5,525 nucleotides of DNA. Source: Anaerolineales bacterium (GTDB lineage: Bacteria; Chloroflexota; Anaerolineae; Promineifilales; Promineifilaceae). Below, in pieces: positions 1 to 4,694 of the stretch. Position 1 is the first letter of the stretch; each line of letters begins with the position of its first letter. Both the position numbers and the translations under genes were made by a program. The stretch is taken from positions 1 through 5,525 of the forward strand of contig JAGQGA010000392.1 in the NCBI GenBank assembly GCA_020432595.1, read 5' to 3'. The notes under the pieces were generated by a model. It was not told the DNA's origin and did no database searches. It worked only from the letters and a program-made list of their open reading frames with translations.

Positions 1-893
1 CCCATGCAGCCGGGTGCAGTTTGGCGGGCAGTGAGGGGGTGGATGAAACGGCCGTTCTGGCCGCCATTGACCAAGCTGAGGTAGTGGTTTTGGTGGTGGG
101 CGAGGGAGCCAACATGAGCGGCGAAGCCCGTTCCCGCTCCCAATTGGGGCTGCCGGGGCAGCAGCAGGCGCTGGCCGATTTGGTGGCGCAAACGGGCAAG
201 CCGCTGGTGGTGGTGCTGATGGGCGGCCGGCCGCTCATTGTTCCCCGCCTTCTCGAACAGGCCGACGCCGTGCTTATGGCGTGGCATGGAGGCATTTGCG
301 CTGGCCGCGCCGTGGCCGATATTGTCTTTGGGGCGGTCAACCCATCGGGCAAGCTGACCATGAGTTGGCCGCGCCGCGAGGGGCAAATCCCGGTTTATTA
401 CAGCCATAAAAGCACGGGGCGGCCGATGACCGGCGAGGGTGTGCCGCAGTTTGGCGAGCCGTTTAAGTCGCGCTACATTGATTTGCCCAATGAGCCGCAG
501 TTTCCCTTTGGCTTTGGCGGCAGCTATACGACGTTTGAGTATGCGGATTTGGTGGTGGAAAAAACGGCCGTTTTGCCCCCCAGCAGCACCCTCGTCGTCA
601 GTGCGACCGTTTGCAACAGCGGCAGCCGCGCCGGAACGGAAGTGGTGCAGCTTTATATACGCGACCTTGTTGGCAGCGTCACTCGCCCCGTCAAAGAGCT
701 AAAAGGGTTCCAGCGCATCACCTTGCAGCCCGGCGAAGCGCAGCAGGTGCGCTTTGAACTGCCGATAGCAGAACTCGCTTTTTGGGATGCCCAGATGCAG
801 CACCGGGTTGAGCCGGGCGAATTCCAGGTGTGGATTGGCCCCAACGCGGCTTCTGGTTTGGTCGGTTCGTTTGCCGTGGTTGCTGGCGATTAG
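1..893 (+). CDS. bglX: Beta-glucosidase, glycoside hydrolase family 3 (BglX-like), C-terminal part, 5' end outside window
   Basis: Hydrolyses terminal beta-D-glucosidic bonds in oligosaccharides; BglX homologues are often periplasmic, but the N-terminus is not visible here. The reading frame is open from the first full codon at base 3 (HAAGCSLAGSEGVDE) with no stop, so the gene starts upstream and the TTG at 21 is not a real start. About 296 residues are seen: the second GH3 (alpha/beta sandwich) domain, bases ~1-480, then the fibronectin type III-like domain, bases ~560-870. Diagnostic stretches are VGEGANMSGEARSRS, LPGQQQALADLV, NPSGKLTMSWPR, GQIPVYYSHKSTGRP and PFGFGGSYTTF, which closely parallel E. 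coli BglX. The Glu of SGEARSR (codon 123-125) is at the position of the GH3 acid/base. The catalytic nucleophile Asp lies in the missing N-terminal domain. The usual PFGYGLSYTTF is PFGFGGSYTTF here, a mild change. It ends at TAG 891-893. The family call is very secure; the exact sugar preference is not. Confidence 0.93.
   Translation, partial: HAAGCSLAGSEGVDETAVLAAIDQAEVVVLVVGEGANMSGEARSRSQLGLPGQQQALADLVAQTGKPLVVVLMGGRPLIVPRLLEQADAVLMAWHGGICAGRAVADIVFGAVNPSGKLTMSWPRREGQIPVYYSHKSTGRPMTGEGVPQFGEPFKSRYIDLPNEPQFPFGFGGSYTTFEYADLVVEKTAVLPPSSTLVVSATVCNSGSRAGTEVVQLYIRDLVGSVTRPVKELKGFQRITLQPGEAQQVRFELPIAELAFWDAQMQHRVEPGEFQVWIGPNAASGLVGSFAVVAGD
47..56. repeat. AACGGCCGTT iterated palindrome, copy 1
   Basis: Exact 10-bp palindrome within bglX, read as (GA)A-ACG-GCC-GTT, giving Glu-Thr-Ala-Val. 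First of nine exact copies in the window. Confidence 0.9.
563..572. repeat. AACGGCCGTT iterated palindrome, copy 2
   Basis: Exact copy in bglX at the start of the Fn3-like domain, read as Lys-Thr-Ala-Val. It extends to a 14-bp palindrome AAAACGGCCGTTTT (561-574). Confidence 0.9.
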
Positions 894-898
894 GGACT

Positions 899-1042
899 GG
901 AGATTGGAGATTATCGGAAATAAGAATTTCTCACGCCAAGACGCAAAGGCACCAAGCCTTTTTCCTTTGCGCCTTTGCGCCTCTGCGTGACATAAAGTTA
1001 ATTCCGATCATGTCTGCTGAAGGCACCTAATCTCCAATCTCC
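899..1042. repeat. Nested inverted-repeat element between bglX and the response regulator gene
   Basis: Three inverted repeats sit one inside another. The outer arms GGAGATTGGAGATTA (899-913) and TAATCTCCAATCTCC (1028-1042) are perfect, 15/15. The middle arms 913-923 and 998-1008 match at 10 of 11. The inner arms 931-956 and 965-990 match at 21 of 26, with an 8-nt loop CCTTTTTC. The arms are built of short tandem units: GGAGATT twice in the outer arm, and CCTTTGCG, CCTTTGCG, CCTCTGCG (964-987) in the inner arm. The right side has about 19 extra bases (1009-1027). No target-site duplication is evident. It could be a MITE-like or REP-like mobile palindrome, and on the bglX transcript it would fold into a long hairpin that may protect or end the mRNA. 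The repeat structure is directly visible; the role is inference. Confidence 0.85.
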
Positions 1043-1054
1043 CCCATTTCCCAC

Positions 1055-1750
1055 ATGATTCCCACCCACATCCTCCTGATAGAAGACGACCCCGCCGTGG
1101 CGGGCAGCCTGCGGGATGCCCTGCGGCAGGAGGGGTATGATGTCACCTGGAAAAACACGGGGGCGGCGGGGGTGGCCTTTGCCCAGGCGCAGCAGCCCCA
1201 CCTTATCGTCCTCGATGTGCGCCTGCCCGATGGCTCCGGCTTTGACTTTTGCCGCCAATTGCGCCAGCTTAAGCTGCGGCAGCCGATTGTGATGCTGACG
1301 GCGCGGCGGGAGCAGATGGACAAGGTGCTGGGGCTGGAAATGGGAGCCGACGATTATGTGACCAAGCCGTATGATTTGCCAGAACTGCGCTCGCGCATTC
1401 GGGCGCTGCTGCGGCGGGCGTATGGGGAACTGGCAAACAGCAGCGGCGACCTGCTTTATGTAGCGGATCTGACGCTGGACTTAACGCAGAGCCGGGTGCT
1501 GCGGGGGCAAGAGGAGATCGCCCTCACGCCAACGGAGTTCCGGCTGCTGGTGCATTTGGCGCGGCACGCGGGGCAGGCGTTGAATCGGGAGCAGTTATTA
1601 ACGGCCGTTTGGGGCCACGACACCCCTATCGAAAGCGACCGCACCGTCAACGTCCACATCCGCCGCCTGCGCGAAAAAGTCGAACACCACCCAAGCCAAC
1701 CCACGCTCATCCTCACCGTCCCCGGCATCGGCTATCGTTTGGTTGGTTAA
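1055..1750 (+). CDS. Two-component response regulator, OmpR/PhoB family
   Basis: A cytoplasmic DNA-binding regulator of 231 aa, the normal length for the family. Residues 5-118 form the receiver domain: acidic pocket E10-D11-D12, phospho-acceptor D54 in LIVLDVRLPDGSG, T82 in IVMLTARR, and K104 in DDYVTKPYD. All key phosphorylation residues are intact, so it should be phosphorylated by a histidine kinase. After a short linker, residues ~135-231 form the winged-helix output domain (LTPTEFRLLVHLARHAG, VNVHIRRLREK, and the C-terminal hairpin VPGIGYRLVG). The ATG at 1055 places the acidic pocket at the usual distance from the N-terminus, yet the bases before it (CCCCCATTTCCCAC) hold no Shine-Dalgarno sequence. 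No sensor kinase is adjacent: the next gene is convergent thiD and the gene before is bglX, so in this window it is an orphan. Its target genes cannot be told from the sequence; a link to bglX is only a guess. Confidence 0.93.
   Translation: MIPTHILLIEDDPAVAGSLRDALRQEGYDVTWKNTGAAGVAFAQAQQPHLIVLDVRLPDGSGFDFCRQLRQLKLRQPIVMLTARREQMDKVLGLEMGADDYVTKPYDLPELRSRIRALLRRAYGELANSSGDLLYVADLTLDLTQSRVLRGQEEIALTPTEFRLLVHLARHAGQALNREQLLTAVWGHDTPIESDRTVNVHIRRLREKVEHHPSQPTLILTVPGIGYRLVG
1600..1609. repeat. AACGGCCGTT iterated palindrome, copy 3
   Basis: Exact copy in the winged-helix domain of the response regulator, read as Leu-Thr-Ala-Val-Trp. Confidence 0.9.
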
Positions 1751-1810
1751 ATGGGCAGCCTGTGCCAATCACTTTGGCAGCGAGATTGCCTCATTACTGT
1801 GGCACAAGAT
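1751..1810. other. Convergent intergenic spacer between the response regulator and thiD
   Basis: Sixty bases separate the TAA of the regulator from the TGA of thiD. The spacer holds one small perfect hairpin, TGCCAA (1763-1768) and TTGGCA (1774-1779) with a 5-nt loop. There is no T-run on either side, so it is at best a weak bidirectional terminator. Nothing else stands out. Confidence 0.35.
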
Positions 1811-2659
1811 TCAGGCCATGCCCTGCTCCTTTGGGGCAGTAAGCCAGTGGGCAAGCGGGCCAGCGCCGTGACCGATTTGCCAGTTGGCGGCGTGGGCGAG
1901 GGCGGTTTGGGTAAACTGGTGGGCGTGTAAAACGGCCGTTTTCTTCCCAATTCCCCTTGCCAAAAAAACAGCCAACGCCGCCGACAGCGTATCGCCGCTG
2001 CCCTTGCGGTTATCCGTGGGGAGCCAAGGGGAGCGTAATTGGGTCATCTCATGGCCGTCGTAAAACAGGTCAACCATCGTAGCGCCATCACGTAGCCCTT
2101 TGGCAAGGACGGTGCGGGGGCCAAGGGTGTGAAGGCGAAGAACGGCCGTTTCCGCCTGCACCAGCGTCAATTCCGCCTGTGGTTTTTGCCCCGTTAGCAG
2201 CAGCAGTTCGTGTCGGTTAGGAGAAACGGCCGTTGCCAATGGCAGCAACTTCTCGCGGTAAGCCGCCACTACTTCCAGCGGAAACATTGGCACTCCCTGA
2301 TAATTGACCAGCACTGGGTCAACGACAATATTGCGAGCGTTGTACTCAGATAGCTTGGCCGCGACTTGCTCAATCAGCTCTACTCGCGCCAAAAAGCCGG
2401 TTTTCACTGCGCCAATGCCATCGCCCACGGTGGCGTAGTCGCTAAACACAGCGTCGAGTTGGGCGGCGAGGAAGGGGGGTGGGAGGGCGTGAACGGCCGT
2501 TACTCCCCAGCTATTCTGCGCCGTTACTACCGTCACCCCGCATAATCCATGCGCCCCCAACGCTGCAAACGTCCGTAAATCCGCCTGTAGTCCCACTGCC
2601 CCGCCGCTGTCCGAGCCAGCAATCGTCAAAACTTTGACGGGTTCATCGGTAAACGTCAC
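1811..2659 (-). CDS. thiD: Hydroxymethylpyrimidine/phosphomethylpyrimidine kinase (ThiD), divergent active site
   Basis: ThiD phosphorylates HMP and then HMP-phosphate to give HMP pyrophosphate for thiamine synthesis in the cytosol. The 282-aa protein has the ribokinase-fold ThiD signature near the N-terminus (AGSDSGGAVGLQADL, residues 14-28), then GLCGVTVVTAQNSWGV, VDPVLVNYQG, the SPNRHELLLLTG segment (TPN..E in relatives) and a C-terminal nucleotide/anion-hole motif NRKGSGDTLSAAL. Canonical ThiD has GTGCT with a catalytic Cys; here D223 (codon 1991-1993) stands in that place, as in sugar kinases of the PfkB family. The start is GTG at 2659, preceded by GAGG (2667-2670) with 7-nt spacing, and it overlaps the end of the toxin gene by 17 nt, so the two are probably translationally coupled. 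No other thiamine gene is in view. Four AACGGCCGTT words lie inside it. A pyridoxal-type or other PfkB kinase is the main alternative. Confidence 0.85.
   Translation of the reverse strand: MTFTDEPVKVLTIAGSDSGGAVGLQADLRTFAALGAHGLCGVTVVTAQNSWGVTAVHALPPPFLAAQLDAVFSDYATVGDGIGAVKTGFLARVELIEQVAAKLSEYNARNIVVDPVLVNYQGVPMFPLEVVAAYREKLLPLATAVSPNRHELLLLTGQKPQAELTLVQAETAVLRLHTLGPRTVLAKGLRDGATMVDLFYDGHEMTQLRSPWLPTDNRKGSGDTLSAALAVFLARGIGKKTAVLHAHQFTQTALAHAANWQIGHGAGPLAHWLTAPKEQGMA
1931..1940. repeat. AACGGCCGTT iterated palindrome, copy 4
   Basis: Exact copy in thiD, read on the minus strand as Lys-Thr-Ala-Val-Leu. It extends to the 14-bp AAAACGGCCGTTTT (1929-1942), as in copy 2. Confidence 0.9.
2141..2150. 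repeat. AACGGCCGTT iterated palindrome, copy 5
   Basis: Exact copy in thiD, read on the minus strand as Glu-Thr-Ala-Val-Leu. Confidence 0.9.
2225..2234. repeat. AACGGCCGTT iterated palindrome, copy 6
   Basis: Exact copy in thiD, read as Ala-Thr-Ala-Val just before the SPN motif. Confidence 0.9.
2492..2501. repeat. AACGGCCGTT iterated palindrome, copy 7
   Basis: Exact copy in thiD, read as Val-Thr-Ala-Val-His after the QNSWG segment. Confidence 0.9.
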
Positions 2660-2897
2660 GACGGTGCCTCACGCGAATGATGGTGACTGTTTGGGCGGTA
2701 TCATCAATTTGGTAAACGATGCGATAGTCACCCACACGGATACGCCAACCTGTTAGGTGTCCCTGCAATTTTTTAACTCCCGATGGGCGTGGGTTATGGC
2801 GCAAGGCTAATATCTGTTCATTGATGCGCTGCAAAACGGCCGTTGGCAAACGCCGCAAATCCCGTTCTGCTGTTTGCTTCAGCTTCAGTTTGTACAT
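2643..2897 (-). CDS. Type II toxin, RelE/ParE superfamily (mRNA interferase-like)
   Basis: A small basic protein of 84 aa, the usual size for RelE-type toxins, which cleave mRNA in the ribosome; ParE relatives instead poison gyrase. The fold signature is clear: N-terminal YKLKLKQTAERDLRRLP with a helix to about residue 34, then VKKLQGHLTGWRIRVGDYR, IVYQIDD and a C-terminal RVRHRRDVYR. The basic and aromatic residues expected for RelE-like RNA binding and cleavage are present (K42, K43, R52, R54, R59, R80, Y83). The C-terminal H-R-x-x-x-Y-R pattern and the Phd/YefM partner favour an RelE/YoeB-like RNase over ParE. The ATG at 2897 lies 1 nt after the antitoxin stop and has no good ribosome site of its own, suggesting coupling to antitoxin translation. 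Its 3' end overlaps the thiD start. It appears intact. Confidence 0.88.
   Translation of the reverse strand: MYKLKLKQTAERDLRRLPTAVLQRINEQILALRHNPRPSGVKKLQGHLTGWRIRVGDYRIVYQIDDTAQTVTIIRVRHRRDVYR
2835..2844. repeat. AACGGCCGTT iterated palindrome, copy 8
   Basis: Exact copy in the toxin gene, read as Pro-Thr-Ala-Val-Leu in the N-terminal helical part. Confidence 0.9.
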
Positions 2898-2898
2898 A

Positions 2899-3162
2899 CT
2901 ATCCGTTGCTGCTTAGTCCCATTTCTGCAAGAAACGCATCATAATCCAGTTCTGGCTCGTCGGCGGCTGCTTCCAGGCTTGCTAAATCAGCCAAATCTTC
3001 CAGTTGTGCCATCAACGTTTCATAATACTCATAATCTAAGACAACCACGGTTGGACGGCCATGTTGTGTCACATAAACCACATCCCCCTCTTCCTGTATT
3101 CCTTGGATCACTTGACTCGTTTGTCGGCGCAAGTCGCTGATTGGCATAATTTTTGTTGCCAT
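2899..3162 (-). CDS. Type II antitoxin, Phd/YefM family
   Basis: An 87-aa antitoxin that should bind and neutralise the downstream RelE-like toxin and repress its own operon. The N-terminal half (MATKIMPISDLRRQTSQVI, then VVYVTQHGRPTVVVLDYEYYETL) is the typical Phd/YefM DNA-binding and dimerisation domain. The acidic C-terminal half (LEDLADLASLEAAADEPELD) fits the flexible toxin-wrapping segment. The frame is open up to 3207, but the ATG at 3162 is chosen because the protein then begins at the family's usual N-terminus and AAGGAG (3173-3178) lies 10 nt upstream; the longer form would also read through the presumed operator. TAG ends at 2899, one base before the toxin ATG. Confidence 0.9.
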   Translation of the reverse strand: MATKIMPISDLRRQTSQVIQGIQEEGDVVYVTQHGRPTVVVLDYEYYETLMAQLEDLADLASLEAAADEPELDYDAFLAEMGLSSNG

Positions 3163-3172
3163 CTTTAGTACG

Positions 3173-3178
3173 CTCCTT
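3173..3178 (-). promoter_or_regulatory. Ribosome binding site of the antitoxin gene
   Basis: AAGGAG on the minus strand, 10 nt before the ATG at 3162. It decides the antitoxin start over the longer open frame that reaches 3207. Confidence 0.75.
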
Positions 3179-3181
3179 AGT

Positions 3182-3193
3182 GTCAAATTTGAC
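3182..3193. promoter_or_regulatory. Palindromic operator candidate of the toxin-antitoxin cluster
   Basis: GTCAAATTTGAC is a perfect 12-bp palindrome lying just downstream of the -10 box and upstream of the antitoxin ribosome site. Phd/YefM antitoxins are known to bind short palindromes over their own promoters, so this is the natural autoregulatory site. The palindrome is seen directly; binding is inferred. Confidence 0.5.
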
Positions 3194-3196
3194 CCT

Positions 3197-3202
3197 ATTA
3201 TA
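3197..3202 (-). promoter_or_regulatory. -10 box (TATAAT) of the antitoxin-toxin-thiD cluster
   Basis: A perfect TATAAT on the minus strand, 34 nt before the antitoxin ATG, in an AT-rich stretch (TTTGTGTATAATAGGG). No good -35 hexamer is found at 16-18 nt; that region lies in the aceA terminator stem. The promoter thus starts immediately after the upstream terminator, separating this cluster from aceBA transcription. Confidence 0.5.
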
Positions 3203-3205
3203 CAC

Positions 3206-3236
3206 AAAAAAAAGGGGATAGCTTGCCGCTATCCCC
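3206..3236 (-). terminator. Intrinsic terminator of the aceB-aceA operon
   Basis: On the minus strand GGGGATAGC, loop GGCAA, GCTATCCCC forms a perfect 9-bp stem (3214-3236), followed at once by eight T (3213-3206). It lies about 57 nt past the aceA stop. In the plus direction the stem is followed by only AAAA, so it is directional for minus-strand transcripts. Confidence 0.9.
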
Positions 3237-3243
3237 AAAATCA

Positions 3244-3263
3244 CGCTGCTCCTGACAGCAGCG
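3244..3263 (-). repeat. Second hairpin between aceA and its terminator
   Basis: CGCTGCT (3244-3250) and AGCAGCG (3257-3263) form a perfect 7-bp stem with a 6-nt loop, 30 nt after the aceA stop. Only a TTTT (3240-3237) follows a few bases later, so it may be a weak first terminator or a 3' end stabiliser in tandem with the main terminator. Confidence 0.55.
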
Positions 3264-3293
3264 CCACCAAGGAGGTGAATAGAAAAGGACAAA

Positions 3294-4604
3294 TTAATCG
3301 GCCATTGCTGGTACAGGCATCTCAAATTGGGCTTCTTCAGTAGACCCCTTGAGTGCTACTGTGGAGCTTTGGCCGCCAGAAATTGTCATCTGCACTTCGT
3401 CAAAGTAGCCAGCACCCACAAAGCTTTGGTGCTTGATGGCGCTAAAGCCATGCTGTGCTTCCAGCTCAAATTCGCGCTGTTGGAAGCGGGAGTAAGCTCC
3501 CATCCCTTCCTGCTTGTAGCCTGTCGCCAACTCAAACATGCCAGCATTGAGCGAATGGAACCCGGCCAGCGTCACAAATTGGAAGGCGTAACCCATCTTG
3601 CCCAACTCTTGCTGGAAATTGGCAATGGTGTTTTCGTCCAAATTACGCCGCCAGTTGAACGATGGGGAGCAGTTGTAGGCCAGCAACTTGCCGGGGAACC
3701 GTTCGTGGATGGCATCGGCAAACTCTTTGGCCTCGCCCAGGTCGGGGGTGGAGGTTTCGCACCAAATGAGGTCGGCGTAGGGCGCATAGGCCAGCCCACG
3801 GCTGATGGCACATTCGATACCGCCCTTGATTTGGTAAAACCCTTCGGAGGTGCGGTTGCCAACGATAAATTCCTGGTCATAGGGGTCAATGTCGCTGGTG
3901 ATAAGCTGGGCGGAGTCGGCATCGGTGCGGGCAAAGAGAAGGGTGGGTACGCCCATGACATCGGCCGCCAGCCGCGCCGCGTTGAGCTTTTGCACAAATT
4001 CGCTGGTGGGAACCAACACCTTGCCCCCCATGTGGCCGCATTTTTTGGCCGAGGAAAGCTGGTCTTCAAAATGGACACCCGAAGCCCCGGCGGCAATCAT
4101 TGCTTTCATCAGTTCAAAGGCGTTGAGCGCCCCGCCAAAGCCAGATTCGGCATCGGCGACGATGGGGGCAAACCAATAGGTGCTGTGGTCGCCGTTCATG
4201 TGGGCAATTTGGTCGGCACGCATGAGGGCGTTGTTGATGCGGCGCACCAGGTTGGGGGCACTGTCGGCCGGGTAGAGGCTTTGGTCGGGATAGGTTTGGC
4301 CGTAGCCGTTGGCATCGGCTGCCACCTGCCAGCCGCTGAGGTAGATAGCTTTTAGCCCTGCCTGCACCATTTGCACAGCCTGGTTGCCGGTGAGGGCACC
4401 CAAAGAGTTGACATAATCTTCTTGGTTGAGCAACTGCCAGAGCCGTTCGGCCCCCATGCGGGCAAGGGTATGCTCGACCTGCACGGTTCCACGCAGCTTT
4501 ACCACGTCTTCAGCACAATAGTTGCGCTTGATGCCGCGCCAACGGTTGTTCCAAGCCCATTCGTCTTTCATTTTTGCGGTAGAATAATCAACACGGTGAA
4601 ACAT
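3294..4604 (-). CDS. aceA: Isocitrate lyase (AceA)
   Basis: First enzyme of the glyoxylate bypass: it splits isocitrate into succinate and glyoxylate in the cytosol. The 436-aa protein matches the usual bacterial length. It shows the full set of family motifs: [11 protein letters not shown] (residues ~89-99), [10 protein letters not shown] with the Mg-binding acidic residues (~149-158), [20 protein letters not shown] with catalytic Cys189 in the KKCGH active-site loop, the substrate-binding NCSPSFNW (~311-318) and the [10 protein letters not shown] segment (~344-353). The open frame extends to a TTG at 4619, but GGAGG (4613-4617) sits 8 nt before the ATG at 4604, so that ATG is the start and the first five codons of the longer form are the ribosome site. 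It lies 90 nt downstream of aceB in the same direction and ends before a strong terminator. It contains no AACGGCCGTT word despite being the longest complete gene here. Confidence 0.97.
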   Translation of the reverse strand: MFHRVDYSTAKMKDEWAWNNRWRGIKRNYCAEDVVKLRGTVQVEHTLARMGAERLWQLLNQEDYVNSLGALTGNQAVQMVQAGLKAIYLSGWQVAADANGYGQTYPDQSLYPADSAPNLVRRINNALMRADQIAHMNGDHSTYWFAPIVADAESGFGGALNAFELMKAMIAAGASGVHFEDQLSSAKKCGHMGGKVLVPTSEFVQKLNAARLAADVMGVPTLLFARTDADSAQLITSDIDPYDQEFIVGNRTSEGFYQIKGGIECAISRGLAYAPYADLIWCETSTPDLGEAKEFADAIHERFPGKLLAYNCSPSFNWRRNLDENTIANFQQELGKMGYAFQFVTLAGFHSLNAGMFELATGYKQEGMGAYSRFQQREFELEAQHGFSAIKHQSFVGAGYFDEVQMTISGGQSSTVALKGSTEEAQFEMPVPAMAD

Positions 4605-4612
4605 TTTTCTTT

Positions 4613-4617
4613 CCTCC
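4613..4617 (-). promoter_or_regulatory. Ribosome binding site of aceA
   Basis: GGAGG on the minus strand, 8 nt before the ATG at 4604. Its presence inside the longer TTG-initiated frame settles the aceA start. Confidence 0.85.
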
Positions 4618-4624
4618 AAGGGTT

Positions 4625-4685
4625 TCAGTAATCGGTAATCAGTGATCGGTAATCAGTTTACCGATTACTGATTACTGGTTACTGA
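4625..4685. repeat. Long imperfect palindrome made of 7-nt units, between aceB and aceA
   Basis: Arms 4625-4652 and 4658-4685 pair at 25 of 28 positions around a 5-nt loop (TCAGT). Read on the plus strand in steps of seven from 4626, the units are CAGTAAT, CGGTAAT, CAGTGAT, CGGTAAT, CAGTTTA, CCGATTA, CTGATTA, CTGGTTA, CTGATTA, so tandem heptamers switch orientation at the centre. It fills most of the gap inside the operon and would form a long hairpin in the aceBA mRNA, 3' to aceB and just upstream of the aceA ribosome site. A role in mRNA processing or in unequal expression is inference. Confidence 0.88.
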
Positions 4686-4694
4686 TTACTGGCT

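Noticed and set aside
21..23. TTG at 21 as the start of the glucosidase
   Set aside because: The frame stays open to the left edge with family-like residues (AAGCS before it), and GH3 enzymes need the missing N-terminal domain with the nucleophile.
224..233. CGGCCGGCCG in bglX as another iterated palindrome copy
   Set aside because: It shares the CGGCCG core but lacks the AA/TT flanks; similar GC-rich CGGCCG cores occur elsewhere by base composition.
899..1042. CRISPR-like array or IS element at the bglX downstream repeat
   Set aside because: The units are 7-8 nt, contiguous and inverted, without spacers, and no transposase frame is present.
3181..3186. TTGACA (minus strand) as a -35 box
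   Set aside because: At 17 nt downstream there is no -10 hexamer (GATGGC, already inside the antitoxin gene); the hexamer is half of the palindrome instead.
3163..3207. N-terminal extension of the antitoxin to 3207
   Set aside because: The extra 15 residues are unlike the family, would cover the operator and reach the -10 region, and the ATG at 3162 has a good ribosome site.
3327..4355. Long plus-strand open frame (342 codons) opposite aceA
   Set aside because: It lies wholly within the clear aceA gene on the other strand; its translation is low-complexity Gly/Val/Ala/His-rich with no recognisable domain, as expected for an antisense shadow of a GC-rich gene.
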